Of a stretch of 64,000 nucleotides of DNA, positions 10,563 to 22,200 are shown piece after piece. Source of the stretch: Chaunax sp. Z400. Its lineage: Eukaryota; Chordata; Actinopteri; Lophiiformes; Chaunacidae. A program made the position numbers and the translations under genes. The stretch is taken from assembly GCA_037577475.1 (NCBI GenBank), contig CM075194.1:2850001-2914000 (forward strand). Reading direction: 5' to 3'. Numbering within the stretch: position 1 is the first letter of the stretch; every line of letters starts with the position of its first letter. The notes under the pieces were generated by a model. That model was not told the DNA's origin. It saw only the letters and a list, made by a program, of their open reading frames with translations, and searched no databases.

Positions 10563-13022
10563 TCAGACACATTGGCAGGTGAGCAGGCCTCTATGTGAGC
10601 TGGTGAGGACTTGAACTCTGTGATTGGTCAGTTTTTGGAGGTCAGATTTCAGTTGCAGGAGACGTGGACTCGGCTCGTAGACGACCCAGCTGGGGTCACT
10701 CGGGTCTGGTCTGTAGTACGAATCCAGAACCTCCAGAGTGTGGAGATGCTGCAGCTGCTGCAGCTGCAGGAAGTCACCGTCTGACACGTGATGATGTCTG
10801 CAACACAAAAACACCATGTGGGAAATGTTCATTTCATTCATCCAATCACTGAGCAGCTCCTTTACTGCAATCCAACATAAGGAACAGGTGGAAGTACGTA
10901 GGCGTTGACGGATACATCATTTCAAACGGACAGAGTTTTTTTCGTACACAGAAGGAGAAGAAATGAGCCTCAAGTTACCATGGCGACGTATCCCTGTCAG
11001 AAGTGAACCAGCATCATAACACCGAAACCCCAGAATAACCCTGAAGTTAACCCGCCAACCACAAATCCTGCTTCAGTACAGGCCACAGGTGTTCGTAACT
11101 CACCTGATCCGCAGCGTCGTCAGGTGAGGGAACAGCTGTGGGAGGAGTCTGACCATGTTGGAGGAGGAGCTCCAGGGCTCCAGGTGCAGTTGTTCCAGGT
11201 GAGGAGCTCTGTGTGAGACAACCTGCAGATCTTCAGGCTGCAGATCCACACAGAGAGTCAGAATGAGGAGGGAGGAAGGCAGCAGGTCAGCGTACGCTGC
11301 CAGAGGATGGCCTCCTATTGGACAGACAGAGTGAGGTCATCAGTGACATCACTGCATCTCAGAGGTTTGAGCGGCACTAACAAAGGTAGAGAAGTCCTGA
11401 TGGACCTGGTCTCAAAATATTCAAAATGAAAACCAGAAAACATAAAACCGTGGCTGCTGAAAAGTTACCAAACATTTGAAAAAGTGAACAAAGTTGAAGT
11501 TGCAGTGAAAATAGACGTCCTATAATATGTGCACGCTTCTATTCAGATGTGTAAATTAAATTGAATTGAGTGTTGAGTGAAGTTGAAGAGTCAGTGGAGG
11601 TGGAGACGCACAAATGAGGGATTATGAACAATTAAACTCTGAAAGGACTTTAAGTAGTTGAAGTGAAGGTGGTGGAAAAGTCCCTTCAACAACACAATAT
11701 CCAGTTTATGAATGAACAATAATACTTATTACCTATTTCTATATATTTACCTGTTGATTCTGTTTTGATTGTTATTTATTAAACCTTCAATCTAATCCAT
11801 CAGCAGTCACAGCCTGATATCAGTAGAATGCCAATAGTCCCTTTAGTACAGTGCAGTCAATGTAGAATCCCAGTAGAGTTAAGTAGAGTCACTGCATGAT
11901 GATGAAACTCACCGTGGACACTGAGGCTGCGCAGCTGTGGCAGTGATGTCAGCCATGTTTGCAGGTGACAGGTGGGTCCAGGTACAGAGTACAGGTGGAA
12001 TATTGACAGACTGCGGACACATGACAAAGGCTGGAGAACTTCCTGCGTCACCACAGCATCGTAGTCCAATAACTGAAGATCAGACAGCTGTAGAGCACCA
12101 CCATCTCCTGGAGAACAAACACAACAGGTATTTAGATGTTAGAATATCATTCAACACACCTGTCATTTTACAGGGATGTTTATTATACCTGTTACATATT
12201 TTATAATAGCTCACACCTGTCACACAACTTCCTTTATTATATTCATATAAACTGCTGATGGTGTTAATATCACCGTGTGCTATGACTGACCCAAAAGTTT
12301 CCTTTCACTGCTGACACATCATCTAAGTGCACAGTGAAACCTCTCTGTCATCACGTCCTGTGATTACCTGTGAGATTTGTGGGGCTGAAGAAGTCATGTG
12401 TTAAGGTTTTGTAGGTGATCATGGTCCAGGACAGGTGTCTCAGCTCAGTCAGGTGAGTCAGGACACCGCTGAGTGTCGGGACTCTCAGACTGCCATCGTG
12501 ATGCAGCAGTAGTGAGTTGAGACGAGTCAGCTGACTGATGGCGGCCAACAGGTGAGACGTGGTACAGGTGAGCTGCAAGTTACAGAGACTGAGCTGCGTC
12601 AATTGATGGCTCAGAGGAAACAAAAAGCCGACATTCTTTAGGGGGGTGGGACAGTTAGTGATGGACAGCCGCTGCAGCCAGTGGAACAGTTTCAGTTCAT
12701 CAACATCCCCTTCAGTCCAGCAGTCCAATCTCAGCGCATGAACATCAGGAAGCCAGGTGGAGAGCTGCTTCAGCTGCTTCCTCTTACCTGAACGCACTAG
12801 TACGTTACCCACGTGCCTTTGAGCCAGGCTGCGCCAGAACGGCCGGTTGTACCTTGAGAAGCGGCACAGGACGACGCTGAAGCCTCGCCACAGGGGGCGG
12901 GACTTATCCAGCAGGGATCTGAAGTGTGAGCAGGTGCAGCGCACGTTCAGTTTGTCGCTCCAGGACAGGAAGCTGAACACCTGCAGCCACATCTCGACAG
13001 GAAGCTGCAGCGCTGACGTCAT
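10563..13022 (-). CDS. F-box / leucine-rich-repeat protein (complete, unnamed)
   Basis: There are four exons: 12368-13022, 11913-12107, 11104-11314 and 10563-10797. They total 1296 bases (431 codons plus stop) with matching phases 1, 1, 2. The N-terminus MTSALQLPVEMWLQVFSFLS followed by RCTCSHFRSLL...LWR is a clear F-box, the Skp1-binding module of SCF ubiquitin ligases. The rest is a run of short leucine-rich repeats (for example LTQLSLCNLQL, LPQLRSLSVHG, APHLEQLHLE, LQHLHTLEVL), presumably the substrate side. I cannot match it to a named FBXL gene with confidence. It converges on DKC1, and the spacer holds a Tc1 remnant. Confidence 0.85.
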
Positions 13023-14194
13023 GATGACCTCACCCTCGCTGCTGTCAACACGTCACCTGGAGGACACCGCGGAGTACACAGAGATTAAAGTTATCGAATA
13101 CTATTACTGATGCCTGCTGACCTGCAGCCGCAACTCGACAGGAAGAGTCAGTGATGCGAGAACACGTCAATAACACATATATTAACACCGAGGTCTAAGA
13201 GTTTAGATCAGCTGAAGATGTATTAATTATTTCTGCTGTCTGGTCGTCGCTCATACAAACTGTGGTCCTCTCCTCTCTTCCTGTTCTGCTGCTACTTCTC
13301 ACTGCGTCATTAAGCAGAGTGTGTATTAGGAGTAGGAGGTCCCACTCTGTTTATTTCTTGATCTGTTTGTAACGATAGTTAGTCAATAGTTAGGTCTCAT
13401 TCTTCTGTTTTCACGTGCATCATTCAATTAAAAACAGGCTAAATTATTTAAGCATAAGTTAAACTGTGAATCAAGACATGTGTAAGAGATTTAAGAATAT
13501 ACCAGAGTGTTCATGTAGAAATTTGCTTTGGTAGTTTGTGTCCTATGAAAATAACAGTGAAGCGGGTTAGGGTTAGGGTTAGGGCTAACCCTAACCCTAA
13601 CCCTTGGATTGACTTTTAGCTCCCTTTTCTTTTTTCTTTTTCGTTCTTCCACTTCCACTGACTCTGTTCTCCACCAGCAGAGTGAGACCTCAGCGCATTC
13701 ACAGATCCTTTCGGTTTGCTGACGTCGCTGTCAGTAAATTACATAATTACAGTTCAATGTCTGACCATTACAGGGCAAATATTCAGAGCATTTATTGATG
13801 TAACAGTAGAAAATTGCACTTTGAAACATCTAATTATGAGTGAAAGTACTGCAGTAATATCAGATAGATTTTCATTAAGTATAAAAGTATGATTGTTTAT
13901 ACTGTACTACCATATTTTATATATAAAATATACAGCTTCGCAGTAAATAACTTTGCATTAATGTACTGCAGTAATGGAAAGTAACAAAATACTCCATACA
14001 TTTTAAATTATCTGTTCTTTTTCATTTCTTTTCAATTTGCAGCTGTGGGAAAATTACAGTCTCACATAAATGAAAATAATGAAAATAATGTGAATCAGCA
14101 GGAGGCGCTGAGGAGGAGCTCCACCACAGAAGAAGAAACAACCAGGAAGTAAGCAGGAAAGTTGCTCACCAACGGGAGATCATCTACTGATCAG
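13023..14194. other. Spacer between the F-box gene and CINP
   Basis: This is a divergent spacer with both promoters expected at its ends. The right end has an ETS-like AGGAAGT within CAACCAGGAAGTAAGCAGG near 14140. The telomeric inverted repeat at 13564-13603 is the only distinctive element. No coding sequence is recognised. Confidence 0.5.
13564..13603. repeat. Head-to-head interstitial telomeric repeat
   Basis: Three TTAGGG units are followed directly by three CCCTAA units: 19-base perfect arms around a two-base GG centre. This is the orientation expected when two chromosome ends join, but short telomeric blocks can also be inserted at repaired breaks. Confidence 0.95.
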
Positions 14195-16934
14195 ATGGAA
14201 GGTCAGTATAATCCCTGCAGATTTTTTTGACATGATCGATCCGCAGCTCTGTCGGGTGTTTTCGAAATGGATTAATTGATTGTTTTATAAATGGGAGGAT
14301 GAAACCCGCACGAGGATGGCGTGTTAAAAAGTCGACTGATGTCACTGATTGTGATACATTAGTTGTGTTCTGTGTTCTGTGTTCTGCAGCATGGCAGAAA
14401 ATGCTGTGCGGCGTCGGGCACCGTGATGCTGTGATTGGGAACGGATCGGAGACAGATGCTGTCCATCAATAAATCAAAAGGCATTTTGTTGTTTATGTGT
14501 ATAATCAAAGTTCCACGTCATCAAACAACGTAACTAATTTTTTTGCGTGGGAAACTTTGTTATTGTACTTTTACTATGTATTAGTGCTGGTATGTTGACG
14601 GTCTTCTCTCTTGGACGAATTTCTCCCAAGGGAGACAATAACATCTAATCTAATCTAATCTATTCAATCTAGATTCAACCCGTTTTATTAAGATTTATTT
14701 AAGGACATCAGCTGTTTAAAAGTAGGAATTATATTTTTGTTAAATGATGATTTATTGAATCTGTCCACAGTCTACTGTGAAATTCAGTGTTTGTGATGAT
14801 TCATTACATCTTAAACTGCAGTGTTGAAGTTTGTCTCCTCCCATCTGCTAATCTCTACTAGTTTAAGTAAAATAACCAGTTTTATTTATTTAGCCCAGTT
14901 TGACAAATCACAACATTCCACAGTCTGTGCAGGATAGAACACCTTCTGCCTTTAGAACTTCAATTCATTTAAAGAAAAACTCTCTAACTGGAAAAACGGG
15001 GAGAGACCTCCCACAGGATGAGCAAAACCCAGGATTGATCAGGACTGACAAGGCAGGAAGTAGCTGCTGTGTGTCGACAAAATATTAAAAAGCCTAATAA
15101 TAACACGTACATCTTAGAATGTTCAGTGGATGGTGTCATGCTGAGAAAATTATATAAAAAAAAAGATGATTTATGTTGTACATGTCTGTGAATCTCTCCC
15201 CCTGCCTCTCAGGTCAGCCAGGTGACATCACAGTGACCTCAGCAAACAGGAAGTGCTCCGCTGTTTCAGGAAGCGCTCGAAAGATCAAAGACAATGCAGC
15301 CGACTGGCACAACCTGATGATGAGGTGGGAAAAACTCAACGATGAAGGGTTCACCGTGGCAGGAAACATTGTCAACATGAGATCGGCTCGGTGAGTTTGG
15401 TTCAATCTGACCGCTTCCTCAAGCGACATCACTAAAGGACGTTTATCAGACGTCACAGAGCGTCTGCAGACACTGAAGCTTTTCTGTTCACTCTGACCTG
15501 TTGATTAATGTGGATTTATAAAGCGTTCGTAGTTTAAACTGTTCCTAACCTCCAGTTCTCAGAGTGATCCCTTCCTGCTGGTGGACGAGTCTTCATCCCC
15601 GTCATCTTCATCTGCTCCGTCGCAGCAGACGGGTGGAGCTGCAGAGCTGCAGAATGAATGCTGCAAACTGCAGGACATCATCGACAAAATGGTGATACTT
15701 CAATTCGACTTTTAATTTAATCAGGAAACCAGACTTAACATTTTAGAATTGCGCTGATGTGAATGACAGCTGATCCTGAATCAGTCATCGTGTTTGTTTC
15801 TAATGTCTCAGGTCGTCATGGTGACAAAGATGGAGCGTCTGGTGAAGTCACAAGGAGGCATTCAGGATCTGGAGGAGTTTCAGTTTGGACCTGAGGGAAG
15901 ACCGTGTCCACTGTTTCACAGCTGGAACACCAAAAACTTTGGTGAGTTTACCTGTCGGCACATTAACCTGAGTGATGTCATCAGACTCTGCTGTTTACTG
16001 CATCACACCTGAGTGATGTCATCAGACTCTCCTGTTTACTGCATCACACCTGAGTGATGTCATCAGACTCTCCTGTTTACTGCATCACACCTGAGTGATG
16101 TCATCAGACTCTCCTGTTTACTGCATCACACCTGAGTGATGTCATCAGACTCTCCTGTTTACTGCATCACACCTGAGTGATGTCAGCAGACTCACTCTTG
16201 TTTCAGAGTTGTCTGATGTTCTAATGGTTCTTCTTGTTTCAGAGTCGTCTGATGTTCTAATGGTTCTTCTTGTTTCAGAGTCGTCTGATGTTCTTATGGT
16301 TCGTCTTCTTTCAGAGTCATCTGATGTTCTAATGGTTCGACTTGTTTCAGAGGAGTCGTCTGATGTTGTAATGGTTCATCTTGTTTCAGTCGTCTGATGT
16401 TCTAATGGTTCGTCTTGTTTCAGAGTCATCTGATGTTCTAATGGTTCGTCTTGTTTCAGTCATCTGATGTTCTAATGGTTCGACTTGTTTCAGAGGAGTC
16501 GTCTGATGTTGTAATGGTTCGTCTTGTTTCAGTCGTCTGATGTTCTAATGGTTCGTCTTGTTTCAGAGGAGTCGTCTGATGTTCTAAAGGTTCTTCTAGA
16601 GGACTCCTGGTGTCTGATGTGTCTTCTTGTTTCACTGTCTGATGCCTCATCTAGTCCAGAGGAGTCATGTGGGGTCTTATACGTGTCTTTAGAGGAGTTC
16701 ACTGATGTTCTGAGGTTTCGTCTCGTTTCAGGCTCGGCGTCTTGTTCCCTGTTGGAGTCCTTCGCCCAGGAGCTGAAGCTGAAGCAGCTGATCCTGCAGG
16801 AACTCGCCCACTCTTCAAACTCTGACCTGTGCATGGTCTACCTCTCTTGCTGGCTTCACCAGCCCTTCATCCCCCCACAGACCAGACTGACCCTGGAGGC
16901 TCTGCTGCTGGAGACGGGACACCGCCCTCTCTGA
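14195..16934 (+). CDS. cinp: Cyclin-dependent kinase 2-interacting protein (complete)
   Basis: CINP is a small nuclear protein that binds CDK2 and CDC7 complexes and ATRIP, acting in replication, checkpoint signalling and (more recently) ribosome biogenesis. The exons are 14195-14201, 15213-15390, 15556-15691, 15812-15941 and 16732-16934, giving 654 bases (217 codons; human 212). Conserved blocks are SARKIKDNAADWHNL in exon 2, PLFHSW in exon 4, and ELAHSSNSDL, YLSCWLHQP, LEALLLETGHRPL at the C-terminus. The first exon carries only ATG-GAA-G. Intron 4 is almost entirely two minisatellites, the second of which repeats acceptor-like sequence right up to exon 5. Confidence 0.93.
14590..14672 (+). 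repeat. Retroposon-like tail with TAATC microsatellite
   Basis: The sequence GAATTTCTCCCAAGGGAGACAA running into (ATCTA)n-type repeats resembles the 3' end of fish LINE/SINE copies, which often finish in a short tandem repeat. It lies in CINP intron 1. The family is not certain. Confidence 0.4.
14880..15045 (+). repeat. Dispersed fish retroposon-like repeat in CINP intron 1
   Basis: The order of words TTTATTTAGCCCA, CAAATCACAA, CAGTCTGTGCAGG, GAAAAACTC, GGGGAGAGACCTC, ATGAGCAA matches a very common percomorph interspersed repeat that I recognise by layout. It is diverged and incomplete. The class is not established here. Confidence 0.6.
15966..16192. repeat. 41-bp minisatellite in CINP intron 4
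   Basis: About five and a half copies of a unit starting ACCTGAGTGATGTCATCAGA begin at 15966, 16007, 16048, 16089, 16130 and 16171. The units are nearly identical, so the expansion is recent. Confidence 0.95.
16196..16570 (+). repeat. cinp: 36-bp minisatellite with acceptor-like units, CINP intron 4
   Basis: The unit TCTTGTTTCAGAGTCGTCTG...GTTCTAATGGTTC repeats eleven times at about 36 bases (34 to 39). Each copy has a pyrimidine-rich run ending in CAG: AG ends are 16206, 16242, 16278, 16314, 16350, 16389, 16423, 16459, 16493, 16532 and 16566. The true acceptor of exon 5 at 16731 has the same form (CGTCTCGTTTCAG), so the array probably grew from the splice-site region. Confidence 0.9.
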
Positions 16935-19215
16935 TGTCATCTCTTCTACGGAGTCATGGGATCAACGTCAAGGTGATGGAGAATGGAGGCAGGTAGAAAC
17001 TGTTAGCCTAGCTGTCTGGTTTTCAGATCTGACATTAGGTTTGTTGAGGTGGTGTACAGTCACTACTGTAAAATTGAGTCAGAATCATTCAAATGGATTT
17101 CATGGATCTGTGGAAGGTAAGAAGATTCGCCAAGACAAAAAAATAGATCTAGAGCTGTGATGGAAAAATCCTATTTTTGTTGATAACTCAAACTACTGAT
17201 GATAAACACATGAATCTAAAGGCAGTAGGTTTCCATTGTGAAGGGATTAAGTGGTATTACTTAATTTGGCATGTGGTAGATTTGAGTACAGCAATGGAAT
17301 TGATAAATGTATAAATATTTTAAAGATCTTAAAATTTAGAAGTTTTTTGTTTTTTTTCTTCAACTTTTGTGTACAGATACGTCAAAGTGTTGTGTAAAGA
17401 AATTTTTATATGAATAAATCTTTATGTTTTTGGTACACCTCTGATAAATAATTGTTACAGTACTTTGTTTTGACATCGCCTGGAAACTTTGTTCAGATTT
17501 TAGTGACAACGTCTTTGGTGGAGGCACACGCCCTCCGAGTGCTCTCTAGATTGTTCCTGAAGTCTGGGAGGCAGTAGAAGAAATGCTGCAGTTTTCCTTC
17601 TAACGTTCACCGTCCAGGAAGAACAAATGATCCGATAACAGATCCATCAGAAACTGCAGAGACCCCAAAAGATCACAGATAATTTTTTTATGACATACTT
17701 CTAAGTTCACAATAGCTTAACCAAATGCTGTCCACAAAATAAATTTGCATGAACTTTGAGGGTATTTTGTACTAAATGAGCAGCACACTGTTCTAAATCT
17801 GTAGTAAAAGAAATACAAGATAACTCACAACATGGGGGCTGAAAGACAACAAACACATCAGACGACACGGAGAGCTACCTTTGTGATCTCCGATCACATT
17901 CCTAAAACTTCAACAGTGTGACGTCATTAATCAGAGCTCAGAGTGGAGTTTGTCACATCCCTTTATGAACATGAAATGTGTTTAATGCATTCAGAAATCA
18001 ATCAACATGACAAATCAGTAAAGTTCAAAGTCCTCCAAACTTTTCCGTCCAACCTCGCATCGGTTCTCCACACGAATACAAATGTTCTGTTTATATTTGG
18101 AAAATGTTTCACCGTGACATTTTATAAAAAGTAATAAAATAGTGCAACTTTTTTTAAACTTTGTTTTTCATATTTATCTACATATAAACATCCAACTAAT
18201 TAGTTTATATTTTTTTAAATGAACAACAAGTCCAAATACAGAAACACTGGGGGGGAACAAAAATCTCATTTACAAATTTACAGTCATTCCAGATTCCTTA
18301 AAAACCAGCAGGAAGCTGCCGCCGACATCAACAAAGGTGAGAACTGAACCAACGAAACAAGAAGCTAAACTAAGACGATAAATAAGACTGTTCATCGCTG
18401 CCGAGTACAGGAGCCCAGAGGGGACACTAAGCTGTCACAAACTGATGATCTTACAATAATGTCGAATCTATTAACCTGTTGTCAGGTTCTACTAATTTGG
18501 AATTATTGATCAAGCCATCTTCACAAAACTAGCCAATAAACCATTGATGAAGAGTTAAAAGTGTCATCACATGATCACTTTCATTTTCTGTCCTGATCAT
18601 CAGAAAAAGGGTTTGGTATATTTCTCTCACTGTAACCGTCTTTAAAGTTTGTATATAAGCACCATAAAAAAATGTAACGTGAAAAAGAGATAATTAGGCT
18701 TCAAGCAGCCTAAAGGTTTGACTACAGACGGCAGCTTCAATCAGAAAAAAGAAAAGAAAAAAAAAACTTCAGCTGTTTCTCGGAAGATCTTCAACTTAAG
18801 ACAGAAGCACAGTCTGATGAAGAAAGCGTGTGACATGTCGGCTGGAACAATGCAGGTGTGGTGATAAAGCCTCAGGTGCTACATCTGAAACCTCTTCAAC
18901 AGGGCTGCACCTGAACTCACAAACCGGCGGTCTGTAGGTATGTTAGCGACCCCTACAGGCTGCTGCGTGTGTTACGCCCACAGTTTTAATGTACGGGTTG
19001 TCCTGTTGGAACAGCCGGTGTGATTATGCTCCGCCTCCAGGTGTTTGTTGACTTGTTATTTTTTAGGATTATTGTAGGTTCAAATGATTTGCGTCGTTGG
19101 TCACAAGGTTGCAGACCTTCAGATGTGCAGGTAAGGGTCTGCCCCAGCCCCTTCCAGTCTCTCCCGAGTCAGTTTGATGTGGTTCAGGTCAGGTTCTGGT
19201 CTTGCTCAGTCCAGA
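16935..19215. other. CINP / ZNF839 convergent 3' region
   Basis: This holds the two 3' UTRs pointing at each other. Only the CINP polyA signal is clear. A minus-strand ATTAAA (18985-18990) could end ZNF839. No other gene or recognised element is seen. Confidence 0.5.
17413..17418 (+). terminator. cinp: Candidate CINP polyadenylation signal
   Basis: AATAAA lies 479 bases past the CINP stop and is followed by T/GT-rich sequence (TCTTTATGTTTTTGG). Confidence 0.5.
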
Positions 19216-22200
19216 TCAATCTGTATTCTGTTGAGGAGCTTTGGCCCCGTCAGAAGCCTCGATGCCCAGCAGGGCCTGGACCGCCTCCAGGGGAACGCCC
19301 TCTGGGGTCTGAATATGCATGGTCGTTCCGTCTGGCCCATTGACGATCACAATCCGGTCTAATCCGGGCTCTGCCATCTGGACCGTCAGCCCCTCAGTTT
19401 GGATGTAAATTTCCTGACCCTCTTGCAGCTCTTTGGGCTCGGACGGGTCCGTGGAGCTGGACACCGACTGGGAGGAGTCCTTCTGTTGGAGCTCAAAAGA
19501 AGCTGAGGTCTGAACGGAGCTGCACTCGGGTGTCTGGGCGTCGCTGGAATCAGGCGTCTTTGAGTCTGCGGTGGTCTCAGTTCTTGAACCCAAAGCTTTC
19601 TCCAGCTCCTTCACCTGGGCTGTGAGGTCACTGGTGCTCAGAACATCTCCCTGGACATTGGTCTGCAAAGGCCCCTCCCCCTGGTCCTCACCTTGGGTCA
19701 CCTCCATGGGCGTGGCAGTAGGCAGAGCCTGGGTGGAGTGTGTCTTAGCAGAGGTAGAGCCAGAGGAACTGAGGGGGACCAGACAAACACAATCAGACCT
19801 CAGCACACAACGTGTCAGTGAGGTATGTTTTTCATAATATTATTGGGAAACACTATACATTTTTTGCCATTATGTGGATGACACTGTAGTGTATATCAAT
19901 GACTTTTCGCCTGTGCTTCCTGTACACCCGGAGCAAAGCGGTGGGGCCAACTTACCTGGAGGCAGAGTCGGCTGTGGTGGTCAGCAGTTTGGCTGCAGTT
20001 GGAATCACTATAGGCGACACAGAGACTGAGCAGGACTTCAGGGAGGTGGTTGCAGATGTCACAGGTGTCTCACCTTGGAGAGGTAAAAAGGAAGGCATTA
20101 GTTCAGTGTATATCTATACTTCCATCAGCACAGACTCAGTAGTATGTAGTACTAATGCAGTAGTGTGGGTAGTAGTTGCAGTAGTTGTACCTGTTTTGGG
20201 CATCTCTATGCCGTTCTGGTGAACTGGAATACTGTTCTCCATCTTAAATCTCTTTGAAGGAGGCAGCATCTTGGAATTCTGGGGATAACAGATCCAGGTC
20301 TCTGATATCAGGTTCTTGTGTTTATATGTGCAAACACATTAAACAGATACTCCAAAGACACATGTGTGCAAATAAATACACTTGAACCAGATCAGATCCA
20401 ACCAGGGCCAAGAACCAGATCCAAACTGGAGCCACACCAAAACTGGAAACTGCTCTCACAATCTGACTGTCCTGATGGTTGTGTTTACCTCCATGTATCG
20501 CACATTCTTATTGGTCAGACTGGAGCTGGGAGACGCTCCAGGAACCACCTTCATCTTGTTCACCTCATCCAGGATCCCCAGTGACCTGGCAACCTGAAAC
20601 ACACAGCGCAGCGGAGCCTTCAGACCTGGCAACCAGAAATGTTTGTGACACTGCAGATAGTGGAACATAAAGCAGCTCAAAGCAAGTAAAACTTCCCACC
20701 TCAATATTCCTGACCTCCAGTGGCACAGATCCAGCCTGTGGGCTGATGATGTAATCCTGAGCTGCCTGCCTCACCTGAGCCTGCAGGGACTCAAACTCAC
20801 GGTAGATTTCTGGGAACCGAGTCAGAACCGGGCCGCTGTGCTCCACCTGGAGGAGAATACAACACAGTTGATCTCAGAAACACCTCGAGGGAAAAAAAAA
20901 CACACCTTAGAAGAGGATCGGGAAATTTCTCATTTTCAACATTTGATGTTGTCTTTGTGATATTTTCAATTAAATATGAGGTTTCAATGTTTTGCGAAAC
21001 TTCACATTCTGTTTCTATTTACATTTTTACACAGCGTCCCAACTTTTTTTGGAGACGGGGTTGCATATCCTGTAAATACCTTTGCCAGCAGCAGCTCCCA
21101 CAGACTCAACATTTTCGTCAAACGAGGAAGAACAATGTCCATCAGCTCCTCATCCTCACACTGCTCCACCAGCTGGAAACAACACACAGTCGTCATGGAA
21201 ACATAACAACAAATCAGATACCCGTCATTTGACATGGTCATTAAATCATGTATTAAAAGAAAAAACTTTACTTTGAAAGTCCACATCCCGACTTCCTTCC
21301 ACTTACCTCCTGCAGACGGTCTCGTCTCCGCTCTGCCTGCTGCTCCGCGGTTACCGTGGTGATGGCGAGCTTTGGAGGTCGACCGCGACGGCCCCGCCTA
21401 CTGACAAGGCCCACAGTCACCTGAGAGAAGTGACCAATCAGATTAAGTGGTTATTCACCTGAGCTGAAGTCATGCCTGAGGCTGCAGCCACTGATGTATT
21501 ATTAACATTTTTACAATACTGTATTGAACTGTCATGCAGTGATTTACTGCTCTGGATGAAAGACTTGTGGTGGAGTAACTTTAAAGAGCAGTATTAGTAC
21601 TTTTACTGAAGGATCTGAATACTTCTTTTTTTACTAGAACGTACAGGTTTGATTTACTTTAGAACGTTTCACAATAATAAAAAAAAGCCTCCTGACAGGA
21701 TCCTTAGTGATTAAATTCAAGAGTTCAATCAAGATCCAGTTTCAACCAGTTTAAAGCTTTTTCACCTTAGGAGGTGGTCCCAGTGACAGGCCGCGACCTC
21801 GGCCACGCCCCCTGCCTCTCCCTCGTCCCCGGGGCCGGCCGGGGCCCCTGTGATGGAGGCCCCTGAGACCTACAGTTGCTGCTGGACCCCCCTCTGTCTG
21901 AAGACAGAAGAAGGTAGTTAGTAACTGACCAATCAGATGGACAGAAGTTAACCAACCAAGGTGTGATTGGTGGATGGGTCTCTTACTCTGTTTGCTGTTG
22001 TGGTAGCAGGTTTGTCCTCCTTCTCCTTCTCCTCCTCCTCCTCATCTTTGACACCTCCTTCTGTTGTCTCCTGTGATTCGCTGTCATCTTGGAGGGGGCG
22101 CGGTGTGTTGCCCGGTGAGTTGCTGGGAGGATCCGGCTCTCCGTGGGTCGGGTTCAGTTTGTAGTGTCGGTTCAGGCCTCCAGGACCAATGTAGGCCTTG

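Noticed and set aside
13564..13603. Telomerase RNA template
   Set aside because: CTAACCC repeats are present, but a template is about one and a half units long. Here there are three units facing three inverted ones, with no pseudoknot or H/ACA domain visible nearby.
16209..16834. Repeat-encoded open frames on both strands
   Set aside because: The 36-base unit is a multiple of three, so frames stay open by chance. Only 16732-16934 is supported as CINP exon; use of upstream acceptors is kept as a finding, not as annotation.
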